From contig JAKJFO010000047.1 of assembly GCA_022704885.1 (NCBI GenBank), forward strand, positions 1-22,374: a DNA stretch of 22,374 bases, written 5' to 3'. Source of the DNA: Candidatus Rifleibacteriota bacterium (GTDB taxonomy: Bacteria > Riflebacteria > Ozemobacteria > Ozemobacterales > Ozemobacteraceae). How positions within the stretch are numbered: position 1 is the stretch's first letter; each line of letters begins with the position of its first letter. A model generated the notes under the pieces. The model was not told the origin of the DNA and ran no database searches. It was given only the letters and a program-made list of their open reading frames with translations. Below, one piece after another: positions 15,096 through 22,374 of the stretch. The position numbers were made by a program, and so were the translations under genes.

Positions 15096-17123
15096 ATGAA
15101 AAGATCGCTATTGAATTGTCTGTTTTGTTGCTTAGCATTTATGCTGGCGATTTCGCCGGCGCTGCTTGCAGAAGGCCTGCAGGCTGTGATCAAGACAACC
15201 ACCGGAAACACTATCACTGTAACCTCGATCGCACCTGACGGTCGCATCGAGTTTACACCAGAGGGCGGCAAAAAGGTTCAGATTCTGTTCAAAGATATTG
15301 CCAGCATCGAATCGAATTCAGAGACACGCGAATCTACTGTCACAACGCATGACGGCAAAGTTCAGAAAATGCTGCGCGCCAATATATTTGCCGGTTACAG
15401 TGCGTATCTTACTTTCACCGGAACCGACCAGAATGGCGAAGACGCCAACGGTACCATCACCGGCTCTGACATCGTTTCGATGGTATTCAGCAAAGCAGCG
15501 GCCGCGCCAGCCCAGCCAGAACCACAGACAACCGGCAGCGACGAAGCTGAACCGGCGAAGACTGCCGGCACTCCGGCGACTGACCCGACTGTCAGGCCCA
15601 AAACACCTTCCAAACGTCTGCCAACCAATAATCTTGACTACTGCTACGATCAGATTGCAGAATTCAACAAAAACATCGATGCGATTATCGATAAGTACAA
15701 CAAACTCAAATCTGAAAACAAACTGTATGAGGCATGTAAAGCCAGAGGTGGCGTAGATTCCTTTTACCTGCTGGCCGCGCAGATCGAAGTTCAGTTTCAG
15801 TTCGGCAGCATAATAGAATACTATTACGGAGCCCTTCTCGATGGCTGGGAGACTACAGATCCCGACATAACACCGCTGCATGCGGGAATTGGCAATGCAA
15901 TTAAAAAAGCTGCACAGGTAGAATACTGGACCTGTGCCGACCCGGCCGAAAAGCTTGGTGCTGCCAGACCCGAATTCTTCAAGAACTGGGATAAAATTCG
16001 CCTGGATGCCTTTGAAGCCATGGTTCTGACGACAAAGATGAACAACGCACAGCAGGGCCAGGAGCTGATGGAAACTGCCAAAAGCCGCGTGGCCAGTGCC
16101 GAGAAGTATTTCGCCGATGAGGGCGCTCAGCCGCACCCGGCATTGCTTCGCCTCAAAGCGGAAGTAGAGAGACTCGAAGGCGAATGCAAAGAAGGCTTTG
16201 CCGCGGCCGGCAACGCCAAAGATGCCGCTTACGCAGCCTGGGAAGCTCTGCGTGCTGAAAAGCAGAGACTCAACGATGTCATGTACAAGATCGAGAACGG
16301 CCGGATTCATCCCAACAACTTTGCAAGTTTTATCGAAGAACTCGAAAAGTTCGAGAAAACCGATTCAGCTGTGATGAAAGAAAAGGTCGAAATGCTCGGC
16401 AAAACCTGCAGCAACGATACTCAAAATCTTGAAGCTGCCATGGAGGCGCTTCTCGGTAAAAATCCGTCAGGCTGGGACTGGAGCGCTGAAGTCAAGTATT
16501 TCGAAAAAATCCTCAAGGCAATACCAGAACTGCGCAAAACCATTGGCGAAGATATTGCCGCCGACGCCAAACAGCAACTTGGCTTTATGAGCAGCTTTGC
16601 TGAAGCCATTCGTGCCCAGAAATTCGCTGAGCTGAAAGATTACGTTAAGCTCGGCCTGCGCTACGATCCTCACAATACCGATCTTATCGATCTCACCGGC
16701 AAGGTCGAAGAATCGGCTGCCGGCGATGCCGCAGCTATTGAGAAACAGATCGCCGAGCGCCAGTGGCCTGGCGACCATAAGGGCTTCTCCGGCCCCGGCA
16801 CCCCGGCCGAACTCAATCAGGCCGCCCTCGATTACTTCAACTCAACCTGCAAACCCACCGAAAAAGCGCTCAAAGCCTGCATCGTCGAGTCCGACTGGTA
16901 TTGCTTCAAGCGCAATATCTTCGGCCAGCCGATTCAGTGGGCGCTGACCTTCTGGGTGGCAGTCGATGTCGAAGGCGAAACCAATGATGATATAGTCTAT
17001 GCCTGGAGCATCTCGTTTCTGACCGAAGAAAACGTCGGAGTTGAAAAGGCTCCTCCGTTCAAATGGGCTGCCTTCAACTTCAAACAGAAAATGAAACGCG
17101 CCAACGTACCCGGCCTCAAATAA
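15096..17123 (+). CDS. Large exported helical protein of unknown function
   Basis: A protein of 675 residues. A signal peptide (about 1-25, ending ALLAEG) is followed by a small beta region (28-131) made of two units, ending FKDIASIES and GSDIVSMVF. An Ala/Pro/Thr-rich linker (about 132-175) leads to a long, mostly alpha-helical region (about 180-565, many Lys/Glu heptad-like stretches). The C-terminal domain (about 570-675) has several tryptophans (YCFKRNIFGQPIQWALTFW). No enzyme motif was seen and I do not recognise the family; a periplasmic scaffold or binding role would be a guess. The ATG at 15096 has AGGGAG five bases upstream and directly begins the signal peptide. The longer start at 14934 runs through the MITE-like repeat and is rejected. 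A terminator follows 15 bases after the stop. Confidence 0.8.
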   Translation: MKRSLLNCLFCCLAFMLAISPALLAEGLQAVIKTTTGNTITVTSIAPDGRIEFTPEGGKKVQILFKDIASIESNSETRESTVTTHDGKVQKMLRANIFAGYSAYLTFTGTDQNGEDANGTITGSDIVSMVFSKAAAAPAQPEPQTTGSDEAEPAKTAGTPATDPTVRPKTPSKRLPTNNLDYCYDQIAEFNKNIDAIIDKYNKLKSENKLYEACKARGGVDSFYLLAAQIEVQFQFGSIIEYYYGALLDGWETTDPDITPLHAGIGNAIKKAAQVEYWTCADPAEKLGAARPEFFKNWDKIRLDAFEAMVLTTKMNNAQQGQELMETAKSRVASAEKYFADEGAQPHPALLRLKAEVERLEGECKEGFAAAGNAKDAAYAAWEALRAEKQRLNDVMYKIENGRIHPNNFASFIEELEKFEKTDSAVMKEKVEMLGKTCSNDTQNLEAAMEALLGKNPSGWDWSAEVKYFEKILKAIPELRKTIGEDIAADAKQQLGFMSSFAEAIRAQKFAELKDYVKLGLRYDPHNTDLIDLTGKVEESAAGDAAAIEKQIAERQWPGDHKGFSGPGTPAELNQAALDYFNSTCKPTEKALKACIVESDWYCFKRNIFGQPIQWALTFWVAVDVEGETNDDIVYAWSISFLTEENVGVEKAPPFKWAAFNFKQKMKRANVPGLK

Positions 17124-17137
17124 TCTCTCACGCCAGC

Positions 17138-17176
17138 AAAGAGGGCAGCTTCACACTGAAGCCTGCCCTCTTTTTT
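17138..17176 (+). terminator. Rho-independent terminator after the exported-protein gene
   Basis: AAAGAGGGCAG pairs with CTGCCCTCTTT to give an 11-bp GC-rich stem, extended inward by CTTCA/TGAAG with one bulged C. A run of six T follows at 17171-17176. It begins 15 bases after the stop at 17123 and separates the exported-protein genes from uraA. Confidence 0.88.
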
Positions 17177-17207
17177 ACTGACAAAGCCGTGAAGTCTTAA
17201 CAAAAAA

Positions 17208-17236
17208 TTGCAGTGAGAGATGAAGTCGTTTATAAT
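17208..17236 (+). promoter_or_regulatory. Sigma70-type promoter of uraA
   Basis: TTGCAG (17208-17213) is 17 bases from a perfect TATAAT (17231-17236). Transcription would start near 17243, about 30 bases before the ATG at 17273. The leader is too short for a riboswitch, and I see no attenuator between promoter and gene. Confidence 0.75.
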
Positions 17237-17272
17237 TGCCGCAATTTACACAGTTGTGCGCGGGAGGCCAGT

Positions 17273-18541
17273 ATGAATCAGGAGAGTCAGGTTGTCGACG
17301 ACGGCATCATTGCAGAAGGAGTAAAACTGCCGCTTGGCAAAGCGCTCATACTTGGTCTGCAGCACGCGTTCACCATGTTCGGCGCGACAGTACTGGTGCC
17401 GCTGATCACTGGTCTTGACGTCTCGGTAGCACTGTTCATGGCCGGTGTTGGCACACTGGTTTTTCATCTGATCACCGGCGGTCGAGTGCCGGTTTTTCTC
17501 GGCTCATCCTTCGCCTTTATCGCACCGCTGGCGGCTGTAACCGGCGCTTTCGGCAGCGAGGCCTTCAAACCCGAAATGATGCCTTATGCTCTTGGCGGCT
17601 GCTTCGTCGCCGGCTTGACCTATCTGGTTCTCGCAGCCCTGGTCTATGCTTACGGCTATCAGAAAGTCGTGTCTTTCTTTCCGCCGGTCGTGACCGGCCC
17701 GATCATCATGGTCATCGGCCTGAAGCTGGCGCCAGTTGCCATCAACATGGCCAGCACCGGCTGGCTGCTTGCTGTAATCAGTTTCACTATCGTGACCTGC
17801 GTCAGCATTTTCGCCCGCGGCTTTCTCAAGGTATTGCCGGTTCTCTGCGGCCTTATTGGCGGTTATCTGGCAGCAATTTTGATGGGCAAAGTTGATTTCA
17901 GCCATATAATCAGCAGCGGCTGGATGGCCTGCCCGGGCTTTATCATGGCAAAATTCGACCCGCAGATCATCATGCTGGTTGCGCCCGTTGCCATTGCAAC
18001 AATGGTCGAACACATCGGCGACGTGCTTGCCATAAGCGAAACGGTAAAGAAGCGCTTTATCGAAGAACCTGGCCTGCACCGCACCCTGATCGGCGATGGC
18101 ATCGCCACCGCCCTTTCGTCACTTTTCGGCGGCCCGCCCAATACCACCTATTCAGAAAACACCGGAGTTATCGCACTGACCAAAGTACACAACCCGCTGG
18201 TCATGAGAATAGCGGCGCTCTTTGCCATTCTCATGGGCATAGTTCCGAAGCTTGGCTGTATAATTTCTACCATTCCATCAGCAGTTGTCGGCGGCATTTC
18301 GATCATACTCTTCGGCATGATCGCAGCTATCGGCGCGCGCAGCCTGATCGAAAACCACATCGATCTCAGTCAGTCACGCAATCTGATCATAGTAGCAGTA
18401 ATTCTCGTGCTCGGCCTCGGCGGCGCCGCAGTGCCCGTCGAAATCAGTTCGATCAGCTTCAAAATCGAAGGCATGGCGCTGGCCGCCATAATCGGCATAA
18501 TCCTCAACAAACTCCTGCCCGAAACCACCGGCAATCAGTAG
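17273..18541 (+). CDS. uraA: Uracil permease, NCS2 family (UraA)
   Basis: A 422-residue inner-membrane nucleobase:proton symporter of the NCS2 family with about 14 hydrophobic segments. It carries the family signature FGGPPNTTYSENTGVIALTK and the two substrate-binding glutamates expected for UraA: one in VEHIGD (equivalent of E241 in E. coli) and one in YSENTGV (equivalent of E290). The sequence FIEEPGLHRTLIGDGIA between them closely parallels E. coli UraA. Function: uptake of uracil for pyrimidine salvage. The ATG at 17273 is preceded by GGGAGG at five bases. The in-frame ATG at 17213 lies upstream of the promoter -10 and is rejected. The gene is transcribed alone and converges with the zinc-ribbon gene, whose stop is only 10 bases away. 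Uracil is the likeliest substrate; xanthine transporters of the same family differ in these motifs. Confidence 0.93.
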   Translation: MNQESQVVDDGIIAEGVKLPLGKALILGLQHAFTMFGATVLVPLITGLDVSVALFMAGVGTLVFHLITGGRVPVFLGSSFAFIAPLAAVTGAFGSEAFKPEMMPYALGGCFVAGLTYLVLAALVYAYGYQKVVSFFPPVVTGPIIMVIGLKLAPVAINMASTGWLLAVISFTIVTCVSIFARGFLKVLPVLCGLIGGYLAAILMGKVDFSHIISSGWMACPGFIMAKFDPQIIMLVAPVAIATMVEHIGDVLAISETVKKRFIEEPGLHRTLIGDGIATALSSLFGGPPNTTYSENTGVIALTKVHNPLVMRIAALFAILMGIVPKLGCIISTIPSAVVGGISIILFGMIAAIGARSLIENHIDLSQSRNLIIVAVILVLGLGGAAVPVEISSISFKIEGMALAAIIGIILNKLLPETTGNQ

Positions 18542-18551
18542 ACTGACGGCG

Positions 18552-19124
18552 TCAATCCCAGTCCGGCACCGAATATTGAATGTTCGGGCAGCTGCCAAAC
18601 GCCTTCAAAACGCCTTTTTCAGCCAGGCCGGCCAGAACCTGCAAAAGCACCTTCTGCAAGGGCTTTGCGGCCTTTGCTTCGAATTCGTCGAGCTGCAGAA
18701 AATGCTTCTGATACTTTATGAAGATATTAAGCGCAGCACGCTCATCTTTGCTCAGGCTGCTCATTTTCACTTTCAATCGCTGATTGAATCTGCTTTTGAA
18801 CTCTTTCTGCTTATTCATGAAAAAGGGCAACTGCTCGTTCAACTTTTCTTCAGATATCTCTGTATAAACGTCTTCGTCAGATTCGTTGCCAGGCTCGTTA
18901 TCGACGTATCGGTGACGCATGTAAACAGTTCGACACTTTGGGCAGCGAATTATCGAAAAGCGAAAGCCCTCGTCATACAAAACCTTGAACTTCTTTAATT
19001 CCACCGGCGGCACCTGGTCGCGATGGTAAGCAACCGTATAGTAACTGCCGGTTTTTTTGCAGAATTCACATTTTGAGGAAGCTGGCGAAACTGATTTAGA
19101 CTGCCTTTTCTTGCTTACTGCCAT
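18552..19124 (-). CDS. Small zinc-ribbon-like protein of unknown function
   Basis: A 190-residue protein with two CxxC pairs, Cys19/Cys22 (CEFC) and Cys61/Cys64 (CPKC), spaced like a zinc ribbon. The middle is acidic (about 75-95) and the C-terminal half is helical and lysine-rich (about 95-170). There is no signal peptide or membrane helix, so it is probably cytoplasmic, and no DNA-binding or enzymatic motif is recognised. The start ATG at 19124 is preceded by GAGGT, which overlaps the stop codon of the upstream ankyrin gene four bases away, so the two are translationally linked. Its 3' end converges with uraA. Confidence 0.72.
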   Translation of the reverse strand: MAVSKKRQSKSVSPASSKCEFCKKTGSYYTVAYHRDQVPPVELKKFKVLYDEGFRFSIIRCPKCRTVYMRHRYVDNEPGNESDEDVYTEISEEKLNEQLPFFMNKQKEFKSRFNQRLKVKMSSLSKDERAALNIFIKYQKHFLQLDEFEAKAAKPLQKVLLQVLAGLAEKGVLKAFGSCPNIQYSVPDWD

Positions 19125-19128
19125 GGCA

Positions 19129-20286
19129 TTACCTCTGCAATGACCTTAAAATTTTCTGATATACCGCTAATTCGGTTTCGTCTGACTGGCCATAAGATCT
19201 GTTGATGTCGTAAAGTAACTGCAATGCATCTGTATCTGTCTTATAATTCGAAACAACCGGCGGCGATACGCCCTCGATGTAATCTTCGAATACATACCCG
19301 TCGCCACGACGCGAAAAGATGGCGTAGCCTTCCTTGTTCGAACGACAATGATGCATTCCGGCCCTGAGGCTGTCGATAATGGCTGTTCTGATCTTGTCGA
19401 TACCAGCCTTGTCGGCTCGTTTATAATATTCAACAAGGGCTTGAGGATCTATATGACAGGCTGTTTTGAGGAAAGCCTTACTCAAAGCAATGTCCAGTGC
19501 CTTTTGCCCTGAGGCATCCCTGAGCTCTTTATCAGCGCCATGATCTACCAGAGCCTTAACCACGAACTCTTTATCGCATCGCGCCGCCAGAAGCAGCGCA
19601 GTATCTCCGTCGCCATTGACAGCGTTACAATCAGCGCCGCGCTCGAGCAGACAGAGTGTCGTTCTTTCATCACCGGCCAGCTTGAATCTTGCATTTACAT
19701 GCAGCGGCGTGTCGCCCATATCATTGCGCAGATTTACGTCGCCGCCGGCTTCAATAAGCAATTGCACTGTTTCTGGGTCTACTGTAGTTCTGGCAACCAG
19801 ATGCAGGGCCGAATTCTGTTCTTTGTTAACCGCCTTCGCCGAGGCGCCATATTCAAGCAACAGCGCGACACCTTCGCGAACCGGGTTGCCGGCACAATAC
19901 TTAAGAAGAGCTGTGTTGCCATCTGAGTCGCAATCATTGGCTCTGGCGCCATAAGACAGCATCAGCCGCAGGTCTTCAAGCTGTGAATAACCGACCTTGT
20001 TTAACCAGACCGTTGAGACGGTTTTGTCCTTATAATGGATGACCTCGTTGATGTCAGCCCCATGTTCGAGAAAAAACCGCATCACATCGCGGTCATAAAT
20101 GTGCGTCGCCCACCTCAGGGCAGCGAAACCCATGTTATCATGGGCTTTAATGTCTGCCCCATTTTCTACCAGTTCTTTGAGTTTGGCCAGATCAGGCTTT
20201 TCTGTAAGACACTTACAAGCTGCAAGAAACTGTAGATTCAGTTTGCCTTGGTTTGTTTTGCCCTTCTTCATTTCATCAGCAGACAT
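19129..20286 (-). CDS. Ankyrin-repeat protein
   Basis: A 385-residue protein with about seven ankyrin repeats (roughly residues 20-285). Repeat signatures include LVENGADIKAHDNMGFAALR, FFLEHGADIN, LLLEYGASAKAVNKEQNSAL, LLIEAGGDVNLRNDMGDTPL, LLERGADCNAVNGDGDTALL and LVDHGADKELRDASGQKAL. The C-terminal 100 residues are not ankyrin and are unrecognised. There is no signal peptide, so it is probably a cytoplasmic protein-binding scaffold. I chose the ATG at 20286, 11 bases after AAGGAG at the end of the cupin gene. A longer frame up to 20382 would overlap the cupin gene by 80 bases; that extension contains a CPIC motif but no supporting ribosome binding site. Second gene of the cupin, ankyrin, zinc-ribbon set. 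Confidence 0.8.
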   Translation of the reverse strand: MSADEMKKGKTNQGKLNLQFLAACKCLTEKPDLAKLKELVENGADIKAHDNMGFAALRWATHIYDRDVMRFFLEHGADINEVIHYKDKTVSTVWLNKVGYSQLEDLRLMLSYGARANDCDSDGNTALLKYCAGNPVREGVALLLEYGASAKAVNKEQNSALHLVARTTVDPETVQLLIEAGGDVNLRNDMGDTPLHVNARFKLAGDERTTLCLLERGADCNAVNGDGDTALLLAARCDKEFVVKALVDHGADKELRDASGQKALDIALSKAFLKTACHIDPQALVEYYKRADKAGIDKIRTAIIDSLRAGMHHCRSNKEGYAIFSRRGDGYVFEDYIEGVSPPVVSNYKTDTDALQLLYDINRSYGQSDETELAVYQKILRSLQR

Positions 20287-20302
20287 AGTTGCCACTTCTC
20301 CT

Positions 20303-20794
20303 TCAGCCGCGATCAGAGGCTTCTGGCGACAAATCGGACAGAATCTGCCGGTCTTCGCCGAGATGGTTGTCTGAGCAGGCAAATATGATTATCAAGGGTT
20401 CACTGCCACTGCGCACCAGCTGATGCGCGAAACCTTCCGGCACACTGAACACGTCGCCGACCTTTACCGACAGCGAGTCACAGCGGATGGCTCGAAATGC
20501 GCCGCCAGCAGCTGCAACCGGCGAGCTCAGCATGACACCGCTGCCAGAGACAATTTCGTAAATCTCGTGACCCTCAAAATGCACATGACAGGCAACTTTG
20601 TCGCCAACTTCTGCGACATGCAGCCGCCATGAACTGTCACCGCCGAGCTCGGCATGCCTGATCTTCGCCACCAGGTCAGGCTTTGCTTTTTCCAGCGCCT
20701 CGGACCAGACGTTCTGAGCAATACCAAAGCCATGTGCAGCTGACAGCAGTTTTATCTTTTCTGTTGCATTCTCAACCCCTGTTTCTGAAGCCAT
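20303..20794 (-). CDS. Cupin-domain protein
   Basis: A 163-residue single-domain cupin. The first cupin motif is visible as CHVHFEGHEIYEIVSGSG (two His and a Glu as metal ligands), and the second as VGDVFSVPEGFAHQLV, with the C-terminal His. There is no signal peptide. Such small cupins range from metal-dependent isomerases and dioxygenases to sugar- or ligand-binding sensors, and the sequence does not decide between them. Two ATG codons are adjacent; I use the second, at 20794, because GGGGG is five bases upstream, compared with two for the first (20797). It is first of three minus-strand genes and has its own promoter. Confidence 0.8.
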   Translation of the reverse strand: MASETGVENATEKIKLLSAAHGFGIAQNVWSEALEKAKPDLVAKIRHAELGGDSSWRLHVAEVGDKVACHVHFEGHEIYEIVSGSGVMLSSPVAAAGGAFRAIRCDSLSVKVGDVFSVPEGFAHQLVRSGSEPLIIIFACSDNHLGEDRQILSDLSPEASDRG

Positions 20795-20816
20795 CATATC
20801 CCCCTGAAAAATTCAA

Positions 20817-20846
20817 ATTATACAAAAGCACGTTGATTACTGTTAA
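20817..20846 (-). promoter_or_regulatory. Promoter of the cupin-ankyrin-zinc-ribbon set
   Basis: On the minus strand TTAACA (20846-20841, five of six) is 18 bases from a perfect TATAAT (20822-20817). The start would be near 20810, giving a very short leader that just includes the ribosome binding site AGGGGG. It makes the three downstream genes independent of galT. Confidence 0.65.
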
Positions 20847-20901
20847 GCCAGAAGCTTCGGCCATCAGACGGGATGCTTTTTATGCTGCACCTGTCCTGCC
20901 A

Positions 20902-21900
20902 TCAAACCGGCGGCGCCGCATTACGCAGGTTTTCGGCGCTGTCTTCCGGAACCGAACTGTTGATGTACATACCGGTGCCAAGCTCAAAACCCGCTGCTTT
21001 CGAGATTCTCGGCACAATAGCGAGATACCAGTGAAAATACGGCAGATCCGCTTCCTGCGGCGAAAGCGATCTGATGACAAAATTGAAAGACGGGTTCTTG
21101 AGCGCCGTATAGAGTTTGCCGAGAACCTTGACCAGCAAAGTGCCCAGATCGCTCAGGGCCGCCGCACTGATTGCCGAGAAGCAGGCCGAATGCTCTTTCG
21201 GAAAAATCCAGACATGATAGGGCGACAACGACGCAAATGGAATAAACGCGATAAAGTGCGCAGTCTCGGCGACCAGACGTTTCTGCCCGGCAACCTCTTC
21301 CTCGATAGTTCGACAAAACAGGCACTGCCCGCTTTCGCGATACGACCGCTCGGCCAGTTCGATGCGCTGCACGACCTGCCCGGGAACCACCGGCGTGCCG
21401 ACCACCTGCGAATGCGGATGTTCGAGAGAAGTGCCGGCCTCGGGACCATGGTTCTTGTAAAGGATTACGTGTTTTACCCGCTTGTCTTCATAAAAAGCAT
21501 TGAATCGGTTGAGATAAACCGAGAACAGGTCAGCGGTCTCCTGCGGGCTGTGAAACGCCATAAAACGATTGTGCTTCGGGGACTCGATGATTACCTCATG
21601 TCGCCCCACCCCGTTGATGGTTCGCTGCCCATGGTTCAGCGCGATCGGCTCTCCCTTGAAGGAAAGCGCAGAAAATTTGTTGCGCACCGTTCGGATACGC
21701 CAGCCTCCACGATCATCTGAGATGCGAAATTCTTCATCAGGCGAAGCACTTTCGTTTCCGGCACAGAACGGACATGTCTCGACATAAGCCGGAATATTCG
21801 CCGCAGCAGTCGCATCTTTAAAATTCATCGGGCGTTTCGACCGCTCGACCGCTATTATCACCCAGTCGCCAGTAATCGAATTATAGCGAATTTCTGACAT
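20902..21900 (-). CDS. galT: Galactose-1-phosphate uridylyltransferase
   Basis: A 332-residue cytoplasmic Leloir-pathway enzyme that swaps UMP between UDP-glucose and galactose-1-phosphate. The active site reads SLEHPHSQ: His161 would be a metal ligand and His163 the nucleophile that carries UMP. Zinc ligands are visible as Cys43 and Cys46 (CPFC) and His110 (SPKH). The opening RYNSITGDWVI and the length are typical. I use the ATG at 21900, preceded by GGGAGG at six to seven bases. An upstream in-frame ATG at 21921 lies before that site. No other galactose gene is in view. It has its own promoter, sharing a 110-base gap with a divergent gene. Confidence 0.93.
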   Translation of the reverse strand: MSEIRYNSITGDWVIIAVERSKRPMNFKDATAAANIPAYVETCPFCAGNESASPDEEFRISDDRGGWRIRTVRNKFSALSFKGEPIALNHGQRTINGVGRHEVIIESPKHNRFMAFHSPQETADLFSVYLNRFNAFYEDKRVKHVILYKNHGPEAGTSLEHPHSQVVGTPVVPGQVVQRIELAERSYRESGQCLFCRTIEEEVAGQKRLVAETAHFIAFIPFASLSPYHVWIFPKEHSACFSAISAAALSDLGTLLVKVLGKLYTALKNPSFNFVIRSLSPQEADLPYFHWYLAIVPRISKAAGFELGTGMYINSSVPEDSAENLRNAAPPV

Positions 21901-21941
21901 CTTTTTCCTCCCAGCTCCCATCTCTTTACCGCTGTTAACTG

Positions 21942-21970
21942 ATTCTATTCCAAACCCGTCATTTAGTCAA
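21942..21970 (-). promoter_or_regulatory. Promoter of galT
   Basis: On the minus strand TTGACT (21970-21965) and TAGAAT (21947-21942) are separated by 17 bases, each five of six. The start would be near 21935, with a leader of about 35 bases. The -35 lies within 10 bases of the -10 of the divergent plus-strand promoter. Confidence 0.65.
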
Positions 21971-21979
21971 AAAACGTGC

Positions 21980-21985
21980 TAGAAT
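21980..21985 (+). promoter_or_regulatory. Extended -10 promoter element of the right-edge gene
   Basis: TAGAAT preceded by TGC (TGCTAGAAT) is a good extended -10 element. No good -35 is seen 17 bases upstream, which is common for this promoter type. It would start transcription near 21992, immediately before the AGGAGG at 21995-22000. Confidence 0.35.
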
Positions 21986-22010
21986 CAATGCAACAGGAGG
22001 TACAATCAAA

Positions 22011-22374
22011 GTGAGAAGATTGTTATTCGCAATTGCTGTCGCGTTGCTTGCGGCATCCCCAACCCTGATGGCTTCTGAGCCTGCGCCAACCCCGGCATGT
22101 TGTAGTGCAGAAAGCATGGACAACGCTTCTGAAACATCAGAATTGTCGCCAGTTCCCAAACAAAAGGAGAATGTCAGGGTGAAATTCGTAATCAAAAAGC
22201 TGTCGGTTCCTCACTGCAAAAGAGGGCCAGAGCGATGCGAGCTATGCAAAAAGAATTCCGAACCGCGCTGGCGCCTTCTCGATGTCGATCCGCCCGACAA
22301 AGAAATGTTGCAGCGCCCGGTTATCGAGCTGTCAATCGACGGCGAACGTCATTTCCTCGTCTATGATGTTATAA
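22011..22374 (+). CDS. Exported cysteine-motif protein (5' part, runs off the window)
   Basis: An open frame from the GTG at 22011 continues without a stop to the window end, giving 121 codons. It begins with a signal peptide (VRRLLFAIAVALLAASP, cleavage near LMA/SEP), then a low-complexity Pro/Ser/Glu stretch, then a domain with the cysteine cluster HCKRGPERCELCKK that could bind metal. The ending visible is IELSIDGERHFLVYDVI. I do not recognise the family. AGGAGG (21995-22000) lies 10 bases before the GTG, slightly long but convincing. The gene is divergent from galT. Confidence 0.7.
   Translation, partial: MRRLLFAIAVALLAASPTLMASEPAPTPACCSAESMDNASETSELSPVPKQKENVRVKFVIKKLSVPHCKRGPERCELCKKNSEPRWRLLDVDPPDKEMLQRPVIELSIDGERHFLVYDVI

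Noticed and set aside
15318..16310. 330-codon minus-strand frame
   Set aside because: It lies wholly antisense to the exported helical protein, which has a signal peptide, a ribosome binding site and a terminator; the antisense product has no recognisable features.
20287..20382. Upstream extension of the ankyrin gene containing a CPIC motif
   Set aside because: It overlaps the conserved end of the cupin gene by 80 bases and has no ribosome binding site; the AAGGAG before 20286 supports the shorter start.
20683..21720. 345-codon plus-strand frame opposite galT
   Set aside because: galT on the other strand has its full catalytic signature; this frame is a shadow.

Overview
The window looks like a chromosomal segment of a Gram-negative-type (two-membrane) bacterium. 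GC content is moderate, AGGAG-type ribosome binding sites and sigma70-like promoters are recognisable, and there are many proteins with signal peptides plus a type IV pilin/pseudopilin-like segment. The wording of that pilin-like segment (F-R-L-A-E-L, then A-R-D-K-A-C and Y-N-M-D further on, and a Y-C-x-L-H-G end) resembles pseudopilins I associate with uncultured lineages such as Candidatus Riflebacteria. That placement is a guess from memory and has not been searched. There are no rRNA or tRNA genes, no CRISPR array and no transposase.

Layout. (1) Positions 1-211 hold the end of an unrecognised gene. (2) Positions 416-8419 form a tight plus-strand operon of three genes: a giant 1888-residue membrane protein built from two related periplasmic modules with a pseudopilin between them, an M50-type membrane metalloprotease, and a class III nucleotide cyclase with an N-terminal sensor region. 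(3) Positions 8582-8854 encode a small GIY-YIG protein whose 3' end overlaps the convergent operon that follows. (4) Positions 8835-13744 form a minus-strand operon read GNAT-like protein, LuxE-like acyl-protein synthetase, then a fusion of a LuxC-type acyl-CoA reductase with a PaaK-type adenylating enzyme. It has a near-consensus promoter at 13788-13816. No luciferase genes are in view. (5) Positions 14202-17123 hold two plus-strand genes for exported proteins of unknown function, separated by an 82-bp MITE-like inverted repeat and closed by a good rho-independent terminator. (6) Positions 17273-18541 encode a UraA-type uracil permease with its own promoter. (7) Positions 18552-21900 are minus-strand: galT, then a cupin, an ankyrin-repeat protein and a small zinc-ribbon protein. 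The last three form a tight set with their own promoter. (8) From 22011 to the window end is the start of another exported protein, transcribed divergently from galT.

How the genes fit together. The lux-like operon should reduce an activated fatty or other carboxylic acid to an aldehyde, as luxC and luxE do together in luminous bacteria, but the product's use here is unknown. In the first operon an envelope-spanning protein is coupled to a membrane protease and a cyclic-nucleotide synthase. That suggests an envelope assembly or sensing system, and this is the most unusual part of the window. uraA (uracil uptake) and galT (Leloir pathway) are ordinary metabolic genes. Several start codons were moved from the longest possible start on the basis of ribosome binding sites: 6084 TTG, 8582 GTG, 12567 TTG, 13744, 15096, 17273, 20286, 20794 and 21900.
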